Source: Candidatus Endomicrobiellum siamense
Lineage (GTDB): Bacteria; Elusimicrobiota; Endomicrobiia; Endomicrobiales; Endomicrobiaceae
DNA length: 64,000 nucleotides
Direction: 5' to 3'
Assembly: GCA_031268145.1 (NCBI GenBank)
Contig: JAIRXS010000030.1
Span: forward strand, 1-64,000
Shown: positions 10,901 through 17,609 of the stretch, one piece after another
Numbering within the stretch: the stretch's first letter is position 1
Layout: the number at the start of each line of letters is the position of its first letter
The notes under the pieces: generated by a model
Database searches by the model: none
Told to the model about the DNA's origin: nothing
Seen by the model: only the letters and a program-made list of their open reading frames with translations
Program-made: the position numbers and the translations under genes

Positions 10901-11067
10901 CCATTATCATTAACCGGTGTCGTTGATAACATTATTATTTTCTCTTCATCTGCATTCATAACTCTCTTTAAATACGAAAAACTTGATACTTCCACTATAT
11001 CTGCTCTTACTCTAACCTCTACACCACACAACACTATTACCAACATTACCAACAATACTCTTTTCAT
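7960..11067 (-). CDS. Pmp-like autotransporter with FxxN/GGxI repeats
   Basis: This is a predicted surface adhesin, about 1035 residues. It opens with a Sec signal, MKRVLLVMLVIVLCGVEVRVRA, and the ATG at 11067 has GAGGA six bases upstream. The passenger (about residues 110-480) carries roughly ten units pairing FxxN (FEDN, FIDN, FEEN, FIGN, FERN, FSGN, FENN, FINN, FRGN) with GGAI/GGGI. That pairing is the hallmark of chlamydial polymorphic membrane proteins and predicts a beta-helix. The last ~270 residues (from VWAKVKG to GIKYSF) read as a type V autotransporter barrel ending in Phe. Coding DNA is strongly purine-rich, unlike the housekeeping genes. The gap to the giant gene upstream is about 150 bases. 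Host contact is inference. Confidence 0.8.
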   Translation of the reverse strand: MKRVLLVMLVIVLCGVEVRVRADIVEVSSFSYLKRVMNADEEKIIMLSTTPVNDNGFSLKAIFSYFSSFFYSNKSEVLPSSPTLVSKSGYGSIGFGLKEVYGNDVVLDGKDKYLGIQVGLGAFSGKELSIKDVTMKRFYTYNNRMGDRVGEMKGGAIYLEGANLEVSGRVNFEDNEGESGGAIYAKYCLGYPLFEIPEGQSTINFSSAVVNFIDNKGGFGSGGGISANGGVINFNGSRVNFEENKGEKGGGIYSGDNSKIVVDDSELNFIDNEAKGWGAHGGGICIEDGTRWENINSTINFIGNKARGFGGGIRALKASINIVGSGINFERNEGTFGGAICVDRKESLFGTNLNINNMPTRVFVSNSGLRFSGNRAEAGGGMYVEERGEVVFDNSVINFENNVASSSGGAISVINSKVKMKGEIRFINNKAGVCGGGIYVEGGEVGIDVGDKVAEFRGNIASGKSNGIHMEGNGVVRFDIGANGVVNMNDPITSRGIGSRVDICGNGKFNLNSNEKTIVEKLNIKDNIEFDLGIGLQLDVRKSLVVEQEARFNVVNGEANIVSVGEYVQEGKVDMEVFGGEKGEGWGSSDQIICEGKVRLGERSKLEIRENGYCKGKSYMLIKYGSLEGLFGNVIVENHEVEYGYEGKWIVLLPKVVEEIRAHKLWVADVGLSSIGILNKEELSSNEIEVGEKLGYLSESVEYEKDRDKKTALIILKGLEVKEKKEVLSQTSGYFISNVLASQMLDDGDRSVYEYVQRNGVDKKELSNKVWAKVKGVKIGIDSSDNSPGRLEVNKGVVLAGLDIVRKEDVMVGVRCEFNKDWIKQGRSEGEVKNNGVGIYGGISKGKIDVKGLLLGNISEYEIRRVINLGVEEEAKGGTRGIKGELDMEVGYRVGNNRVKVSPYVGVNTKVVVLKRYKEEGEYALRLEVEGKEYVRSSARTGIELKGLVKDFGWNIRAGVKYVLLGQEMEIGSRIIGTEVQMKTRGAQLGAIEIGGNLGGLYKITERLQVYAQVDMSKASKYRDIAGSMGIKYSF

Positions 11068-11220
11068 CTTTTTCCTCTTTTTCACACATATACAATTTCT
11101 TACTATCATAAATACAATTACTTTACAATTAAATTAACCAAATATATCTAGCTTTATCAGAATACACCTACCTCTCTCTAAATTATTTTCAAATCTTTTA
11201 TTAACATACAACCTCAAATT

Positions 11221-14200
11221 TTACGCCGCTGACAATATACTACTATAACTCCTTATATCTATCTTCGGTCTCATATCCTCACTCAATTCTAATTTCCTCC
11301 TACCCTCACTTATCTCTGGGATCAACTCTATTATCTTCCTTAGCGCCCCTTCTTCATTTCCCTCTATCCCCATTACCACCAACTCAGGCAACTCTTTATT
11401 CAACTTTACTTCTACTTCCAACTCCGTATTTAACCCCTCCACAAATTCCTCCACCTCTCTCTTATCACCCTTCTCATACTCTATACCTCTTTCTAGACTC
11501 GCCATCAAAGCTTTCCCTAACATTATCTCATGATTCTTATCCATTAACCCTAATTCCTTATTCTTTCTCCTTAACACCTCTGCTACTAACACCCTCTCTA
11601 TTATTCCTTTTACTACCACTTCCATTATCTCTTCTTTATCTTCTCTACCTTCTACCTGCTTTTCTACCTTACTTATATACACCGATATTACATCACTTCC
11701 TTTTTCTGAAAGTTTTAATATCTTTTTTAAATTATCTATTCTAAAACCTTTATTCCTCACCATCTCTTTTATTCCTCCCATTATCTCTTCATTTATTTCC
11801 CCTATATCCTTTATCTCTATATTCCTCACTACTCCTTCTACATGCTCTTTACTTATTCCCCTATTCTTAAATATACTTATCACCTTCTTTATATTTGATA
11901 ACACTCCTATCAATTCCCCTATACTTAACCCCGTCCTACTCTCTTCTATCACTTCCTTCAATTCTGTATTATCTATCAATACCAGTCCTTTGGCTTCCCT
12001 TAAACTCTCTTCCAACTCTCTCTCATTTCTAAACCTCCCTATATCTTCCATCTCTATCCTGCTCCCTAATGCAAAATTACTCAACTCTTTACCCTCTACG
12101 TACCCTGCAAATCCCATTCGTTCATACTCCTTAACTCCCTCTTTTCTCTCTTCTCTTTCCGCCAACATTACATACACTTCCACTCCATCTTTTCTTGCTT
12201 CACTTAAAAACTCCATCACCCTTACATCTTTTATCTCCTCTACCATTTTCTTTACCAAACTCTCTTTTACCACTATCTGTCCATTTCCAATCTTCTGATG
12301 TTGCCTCAAATACTCCTTAAATCCTTCTACATCTTCCACATCATCCAAATTGTGTATTATACTCCTTGCGTATGTGTACCCTTCTGCTTTCTTTATTGCT
12401 CTTAACGTCCCACTAAATTCTAATACCTCTCCCTTCTCCACTTTCTCTTTAAACAACTTATATCCTACCTTTATATTACCATTGTCTGTGTAACTTATCC
12501 CTTCTCCTTCCACTTCTTCCCTATCCCCTATCTCTACTATCCCCTCTATCTCTATGTCCTTTACCTCTATCCCCTTTATACTTGATTCTACCTTCCCCTT
12601 TATTATACCTTTTACCTTCTTACTACTACCCATCTCTCTAACTATATCCCCCATTCCCCTTCCCTCTGCATATACCACTACACCTCTTTTGTACCCACCT
12701 ATCCATAATGTCTCCCCTCCTATGCTTACCCCACTATTCTCAAAATTATATGCCTCTCCTTCTCCTTCTGCCAACTTCTCTCTTATCACATACACAGGCA
12801 TACTTATATCACCATTTACTCCTACTCTTGCCTCCACTCCAAACTCCCTTACCTCCCCTTCCAACTCTCCCTTACTTACTTCATGATACTCTATTAGCAC
12901 TCCTGCTGCACCTTCTTCATCTCCTAACTCAACCTTCCTCTCTTCCTCCTGCCTTATATTCCACTCCACATGCTTTATATAGTTCACCTTTATCACCTCA
13001 TATATCCTTAAACATAAATTTACCCCTGGTATCCTTGAATATGTCACCCCCCAGGCCGCTCTTACCGCTTGCCTTATTTGTCCCAATCCCCTTGTCCTCT
13101 CTTCCTTGCCTCCTTTACCATGCCAACTTAAAAATATCTCCCCAAAACTCGGAAATATACTCGCTAACATTATTAACGGCGCCTCTAATACCGCCGTTAT
13201 CTTTGCCCTCTTACTCTTGCTACTTATACCTAAAAAATTGTATATCCCTCTAAGTATCGGTAACTCTAAAGAAGTAGCATCAGGAACAGGACTAGTAGTA
13301 CTATCACTACTACTACTGCTACTGCTACTATCACTTTGGCTGCTATAAGTACCTTTGAATAAGCCTTGAACATCACTTTTTGTTAGTACTTTGTTTCCCT
13401 TTAAATCATTTAAAAAATCAGAAAATGAATTTTTTAAAATTTCATTATGTATTTTTTTTGAATTCTTTAATGTAAATTCAATAAACTTATCAACCATTTT
13501 ATATTCTGGATCTTTATCACTATATACTCTTGTTTTAAAAAATTCTATGGCAAGTTTTGCAGTAACAAGAAAATTAAACTCTTTATAGTCAGCAATCTCT
13601 ACAGCTCGCAATAAACTCAAAGCATCCACATGTGCCAGTCCTTCCCTGCCAAATCTGATAGTAGAGAGAAACCGTCTCATAATATATCCTATTGGAATAA
13701 AATAACCAATGACGCTAATATGTAAACATTTACTTAGACTAGTAATGAAAAGGATAGGCATACTAACTGCAGCAATACTAATAGGAGGAGTATTTATACT
13801 TTCCAGCCATACTAATTGATTGTAAATACCTTTATTAGATCTCAAGCTGGGAAATAGAGGTAATAAAAGAAGTCTTGGAATAGAAAACGGATTAAGAGAA
13901 AGTACAGAAAATACCTTTCTAACAGACCTTGTAACCATTCCATGAGTTATAGCATCATTAAAAAAACCTTGAATCGTAAAAGCAAAAAATTCATGATACG
14001 TACTATTTATGAAACTATCCTTCAAACCCAAACCTAAAGCTTCTAAATAGTTATGTCCTAATTCGTGAGATATACATTCGCATAATGTCGGAAATGTTTT
14101 TAAAAGTATTTTAGCAAAAATTAGATCAGAGAACCCCGGATTTATCCCATCAGTACCTAAAAACAATGCTTTTGGTATTTTTCCTCGTAAGTTTTTCATC

Positions 14201-15987
14201 TTATTATCCTCTAATAAGAGTCCTTCTATAGTTTTACCCAATATTGAAGTTAATATTAGATCTATTCCTGTTATAAGTGCTCGCAAATTAAAATTGACGC
14301 TACCATCATCACTAATTATAAATTCTTTTTTTCTTATACTATTTAGTGAATCTAAAAATAGCCTCTCCTTTGCATCATGATCAACATCTTTTCCTAAAGC
14401 TCTTAAAAACATATAAGCATATAACTTGTGAGCAATTGTGTATGTACTAGAAGTATGAGTAACAGCAGTACTACTAACAATATCTTGCAAAAAGCTAACA
14501 TTCTTTTTTTTTGCAAAAATTTTAAAGTAGATATGCTCTGATTGATTTAGAGTACTAGTACTAGTACTACTATCTACTTTTTCTGCAATAAGGCTTTCAT
14601 AAATATCTAAATCAGATCTATAGGCTTCTAGCTCTTCTTTCTCTGAACTATTAAGTAGTGGAGGAGACTTGAGAATTTGTAGTCTCTCAGAACTTAGAGT
14701 GTCCAAAGTTTTTGATTCCATATCTGATATTGAAATAGTACCTTTATTATCCTTATCAGCCTTAACATTAACTTTTTGGGTATAACGAAATAATCTTTTT
14801 AATAATAAAGAGATGCCAATGATACTGATGGGTACAAAAAGTAAAAGTTTCCACTCCAACTTTGCTTCAGGATGAGCAATATTATGCTCCACATGCTTAT
14901 TAAACCCTACTTCTATCGCTTTAGTGTACCTGTCTGCTAAACTTTTCCCCATATCATTTAACGCTTCTCTTACTGCTTCTGTTATTGCCAATAATCCCGC
15001 TTGTCTTACCTCATTTTCCTTACCATGCATCCCCAAAAACTTCTCAAAATATCCCCTATCCTCACTCGCCATAAATATGTGCCCTATCTCCACTATCGCT
15101 GTCACCACTGCCCTTGTCTTCTCACCTAACCTACTTATTTCCACTTCCCTACCCAATACCCTAGCAAACAAATACTCCTGCACTCCCCTTGGCATCTTAC
15201 TTATTACTTCTATGCTCACCCCTTCTATCTCCCTTACCCCCTCCCTCCTCCTATACTCGTCTAACTCATATATCAACCCATCTGTGCTCAGTACTCCATT
15301 TACCCCTCTTTCATATGCTATCTTATAAAACCTCTTTACCTGCTCCCTTACTTCTAATATCTTCCCACCTAATACCTCTTCCTTTATTACATTTATAAAT
15401 CTACCTAGCTCCTCCACTTTCTTTGCCTTCTTTGTTCCTTCTTCTTGTCTCCCTAAAATATCCCCCTCCTCTTTTATTACTAATACCCCCTTATCCCCTC
15501 TTTGTATCCTTATCAACTCCCCTTTTGCAAACCTTATCATACCTTCATTATCCTCTAGCTTCGCCACCTCTGCCGTCCCTTCTCCAAACGACTCATTTAT
15601 TGCTATCACCATCTGCCTTATTATTTCCCTACTATACCCTACATCCTTTATTATTTCTATCCCTGCATTTACAAAATATTTTAACCTCTCCATCTTTGGC
15701 ATCTGCGACATTATCGTATAATTTAACGCCTCTTTTAATATCTTAACCTCATCTTTTATTATCCCTCCATATATCTTCTCAGCTCTATCTATGTCTCCTA
15801 TAACATTAGGCGTTATTACTATATTACTTATCCCACTACCCTCTAATATCTTACTCATCCCTTCACTATGATACCCTCCGGTTATCATTATAACTATATC
15901 TTTTGCTCTCCCTAAGCATTCTTCTACTAACTTATTGTCTATCCTATCTTCTTCCTTTATTATTCCTTCCCTCTTGACCCCTCTCAT
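11221..15987 (-). CDS. Giant mosaic protein: TIKI/TraB-like C-half, membrane segments and HELGH metalloprotease module
   Basis: 1588 codons, not a family I can name as a whole. Residues 30-60 include MITGGYHSEG, which looks like the late GxxH motif of TIKI/TraB/ChaN-type domains; the early motif is in the overlapping upstream frame. Hydrophobic helices occur near residues 378-400 (KLLLFVPISIIGISLLLKR) and about 735-810. A zinc-protease motif HELGH is at 641-645, with E666 (YHEFFAF) a possible third ligand. A Ser-rich tract lies near 880-897. The C-terminal ~570 residues are charged and helical. Residues ~366-917 use AT-rich codons like the housekeeping genes; both flanks use G-rich purine codons. 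The ATG at 15987 overlaps the upstream gene by 44 bases. It may be the 3' part of one broken gene. Confidence 0.6.
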   Translation of the reverse strand: MRGVKREGIIKEEDRIDNKLVEECLGRAKDIVIMITGGYHSEGMSKILEGSGISNIVITPNVIGDIDRAEKIYGGIIKDEVKILKEALNYTIMSQMPKMERLKYFVNAGIEIIKDVGYSREIIRQMVIAINESFGEGTAEVAKLEDNEGMIRFAKGELIRIQRGDKGVLVIKEEGDILGRQEEGTKKAKKVEELGRFINVIKEEVLGGKILEVREQVKRFYKIAYERGVNGVLSTDGLIYELDEYRRREGVREIEGVSIEVISKMPRGVQEYLFARVLGREVEISRLGEKTRAVVTAIVEIGHIFMASEDRGYFEKFLGMHGKENEVRQAGLLAITEAVREALNDMGKSLADRYTKAIEVGFNKHVEHNIAHPEAKLEWKLLLFVPISIIGISLLLKRLFRYTQKVNVKADKDNKGTISISDMESKTLDTLSSERLQILKSPPLLNSSEKEELEAYRSDLDIYESLIAEKVDSSTSTSTLNQSEHIYFKIFAKKKNVSFLQDIVSSTAVTHTSSTYTIAHKLYAYMFLRALGKDVDHDAKERLFLDSLNSIRKKEFIISDDGSVNFNLRALITGIDLILTSILGKTIEGLLLEDNKMKNLRGKIPKALFLGTDGINPGFSDLIFAKILLKTFPTLCECISHELGHNYLEALGLGLKDSFINSTYHEFFAFTIQGFFNDAITHGMVTRSVRKVFSVLSLNPFSIPRLLLLPLFPSLRSNKGIYNQLVWLESINTPPISIAAVSMPILFITSLSKCLHISVIGYFIPIGYIMRRFLSTIRFGREGLAHVDALSLLRAVEIADYKEFNFLVTAKLAIEFFKTRVYSDKDPEYKMVDKFIEFTLKNSKKIHNEILKNSFSDFLNDLKGNKVLTKSDVQGLFKGTYSSQSDSSSSSSSSDSTTSPVPDATSLELPILRGIYNFLGISSKSKRAKITAVLEAPLIMLASIFPSFGEIFLSWHGKGGKEERTRGLGQIRQAVRAAWGVTYSRIPGVNLCLRIYEVIKVNYIKHVEWNIRQEEERKVELGDEEGAAGVLIEYHEVSKGELEGEVREFGVEARVGVNGDISMPVYVIREKLAEGEGEAYNFENSGVSIGGETLWIGGYKRGVVVYAEGRGMGDIVREMGSSKKVKGIIKGKVESSIKGIEVKDIEIEGIVEIGDREEVEGEGISYTDNGNIKVGYKLFKEKVEKGEVLEFSGTLRAIKKAEGYTYARSIIHNLDDVEDVEGFKEYLRQHQKIGNGQIVVKESLVKKMVEEIKDVRVMEFLSEARKDGVEVYVMLAEREERKEGVKEYERMGFAGYVEGKELSNFALGSRIEMEDIGRFRNERELEESLREAKGLVLIDNTELKEVIEESRTGLSIGELIGVLSNIKKVISIFKNRGISKEHVEGVVRNIEIKDIGEINEEIMGGIKEMVRNKGFRIDNLKKILKLSEKGSDVISVYISKVEKQVEGREDKEEIMEVVVKGIIERVLVAEVLRRKNKELGLMDKNHEIMLGKALMASLERGIEYEKGDKREVEEFVEGLNTELEVEVKLNKELPELVVMGIEGNEEGALRKIIELIPEISEGRRKLELSEDMRPKIDIRSYSSILSAA
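12940..13140 (-). repeat. Diverged internal duplication, copy 2 (downstream flank of the protease module)
   Basis: The encoded segment, about residues 949-1016 of the giant protein, runs from FLSWHGKGGKEE through IRQAVRAAW to YIKHVEWNIRQEE. It matches residues ~312-379 in order and spacing (FLGMHGKENE, ITEAVREAL, FNKHVEHNIAHPE). Short nucleotide identities such as TCCACATGCT and ACCATGC on the plus strand support common origin. Confidence 0.6.
13235..14890 (-). other. AT-rich metalloprotease module embedded in the purine-rich giant gene
   Basis: Within one open frame, composition switches at about 13235 and 14890. The inner part uses AAA/GAA/AGA codons like the rest of the genome, while the flanks use AGG/GAG/GGA. 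The module carries the HELGH motif and most of the hydrophobic helices, and its edges lie beside the duplicated segments at 12940-13140 and 14850-15050. Boundaries are by eye and good to about 50 bases. I infer an inserted or recombined domain. Confidence 0.5.
14850..15050 (-). repeat. Diverged internal duplication, copy 1 (upstream flank of the protease module)
   Basis: This encodes residues ~312-379 of the giant protein, with FLGMHGKENE, ITEAVREAL and FNKHVEHNIAHPE. It is the partner of 12940-13140. Directly after it comes the hydrophobic helix near residue 380 and the start of the AT-rich module. Confidence 0.6.
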
Positions 15988-17068
15988 ATGCTTCCCTCAC
16001 CTTCTCTATCAATTCTCTCTCTTCTTTGACCATCTCTATTGGATTTATCTGACTTCCTATCTCATTGCTCCTTATAAACGCTTCTAAATTCTCATACCTA
16101 TTTGATACCTCTATACCATATATCTTGCACATCTGTCTTAAATACATGCATAATAACGATACTTCTTTACCATTATCTGTCTTTTCCATCAATTTCTTAT
16201 ATACATAATACGGCACTTTTCCCTTCACTTCTTTTAGTAATCCTTCCAACTCTATACTAACTTCCTTTTCTTTTATCCTTAAATCTTTACCTAGTAACAC
16301 TTTATACTTGCTTATATTCGCATATTCTTCTTTATTTATCGGTAATATGTTGCTATATTTCTCAGGCATCGCGTTTATTAGTTCTATATGTTTATTTAAT
16401 ATCCCATAAAATCTCTCTGCTTTTATCTTATTTTCCCTATACCTCTTTACCTCATCATTAAACTTTCTAGAATTTTTATTGCTATATTTATCTACAAGAT
16501 ATTTTACCTGCCTTCCTACTTTCTTTAATACCTCTTTATACCTCCCCTGATTTTCTAATATATACCCTAATCTCTTTATATTCTCTTTATGCTTATCTTC
16601 CTCCTCTAACCCATAAAGCATTTCTTCTTTCCTATTCTTTACTGCGTAATACTCCCCTCCACTTAATTTCCCTTCCCTCAACAACTTCTCTACCATCTTC
16701 TCTCTATATAACTTATTCCTTATTCCTTCTAACCACTCCACATTTATCCTCTCATACCCTCCTTCTACTAATATCCCTCTTACTCTATACTTCTTACTTA
16801 ACACTTCTATTATCTTCTCTATGTTCCTTTGCACTCCCTCATGACTGTGCAAATCCTGTATCTGTACTACCACATCCCCTCTTAATCCATTATCACTTAC
16901 TTTTGTTACTTTCCCGTATTCACTCGCTATTATTGGCCCATCATTTAGTATATCTCCTACATCTTTATTAATAACTTCCGCCTTCCCACCTCTATTATCT
17001 TTTTCTCCCTTTGCATACGCTATATCTTTACATACTACACTCACCATTATACTTATCACTATTATCAC
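15944..17068 (-). CDS. TIKI/TraB-like N-terminal half, exported or membrane-anchored; probably frameshifted from the 15987 gene
   Basis: 374 residues beginning at a GTG (17068) with a hydrophobic leader IIVISIMVSVVCKDIAYA, a likely signal peptide or anchor. Residues 67-78 read VVQIQDLHSHEG, and VEGG follows at 101-104. The spacing of an Asp/His cluster near the first strand and a Glu after the next strand fits the TIKI/TraB/ChaN fold, whose late GxxH motif is missing here. That motif, GGYH, appears in the overlapping frame of the downstream gene. The frame runs on 44 bases past the downstream ATG before stopping in NNKGRR. Joining the two frames near GAGAGGGGTC gives an uninterrupted protein. 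Codon use is purine-rich, as in its neighbours. Confidence 0.6.
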   Translation of the reverse strand: MIIVISIMVSVVCKDIAYAKGEKDNRGGKAEVINKDVGDILNDGPIIASEYGKVTKVSDNGLRGDVVVQIQDLHSHEGVQRNIEKIIEVLSKKYRVRGILVEGGYERINVEWLEGIRNKLYREKMVEKLLREGKLSGGEYYAVKNRKEEMLYGLEEEDKHKENIKRLGYILENQGRYKEVLKKVGRQVKYLVDKYSNKNSRKFNDEVKRYRENKIKAERFYGILNKHIELINAMPEKYSNILPINKEEYANISKYKVLLGKDLRIKEKEVSIELEGLLKEVKGKVPYYVYKKLMEKTDNGKEVSLLCMYLRQMCKIYGIEVSNRYENLEAFIRSNEIGSQINPIEMVKEERELIEKVREAYERGQEGRNNKGRR

Positions 17069-17090
17069 ACTTACAACTTTCTTAAACTCT

Positions 17091-17105
17091 ACTATACTAT
17101 ACTAT
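17091..17105 (+). repeat. Pentanucleotide tandem repeat (ACTAT)x3 upstream of the TIKI-like gene
   Basis: Three exact ACTAT units lie 23-37 bases upstream of the GTG start at 17068 (TATAG units on the coding strand). They overlap the place where a -10 box would fall. Three units is a small number, so a phase-variation role is only a possibility. Confidence 0.5.
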
Positions 17106-17108
17106 ATT

Positions 17109-17609
17109 CCATTGCTACTCCTTTTACTTAGTTTATTATTCCAAACCTTTACAACTACAACAGAAAAAAAAAGTATTTTTATCTAAAATATCTAATCATT
17201 GATTTATCTCTTAATAGTATCGGCGTGTTAACTTGACTTGTTTTGAATTGAATTTAGTTGCTTTGAGTTGCACTGAGTTGATCTGATTAGTACATCACTG
17301 AAAATCTGGATTGTATCTAAATGTGGAAAAATTATTATGTATTATTCTTTCTAATTTGTCTCCTATTTTATATCTGAGCATTTATAAAATAACAAACATA
17401 TTTACCCCCTATTGCTTTTGCAATCTATATTATTACTAATTTTTTTCTTATTTTTGAATACAAATAAAACTTAATAACAAACCTAAAAACCTTTGCTGTA
17501 TTAATCCTTCTCCGAAAAAACTTAGCTATCTATACAAAAAAACCACATTGATTTTACATATATTTCACATCACTAAGAAATAAAATCTCTTAACGATAGG
17601 GAATAATAA
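17109..17609. other. Gene-free spacer between the accessory block and priA
   Basis: No credible gene on either strand. The stretch near 17230-17290 contains a cluster of degenerate TTGA/GTTG words (TTGACTTG, TTGAATTG, TTGAGTTG, TGAGTTGA), probably decayed simple repeat. The rest is AT-rich sequence with short A and T runs. It presumably carries the promoter of the 17068 gene and the end of the priA transcript, but I see no clear terminator. Confidence 0.5.

Noticed and set aside
12708-15746. Several 60-180 codon plus-strand frames of Leu/Pro/Ser/Tyr composition
   Set aside because: All lie inside the giant minus-strand gene and reflect its composition. No supporting signals.
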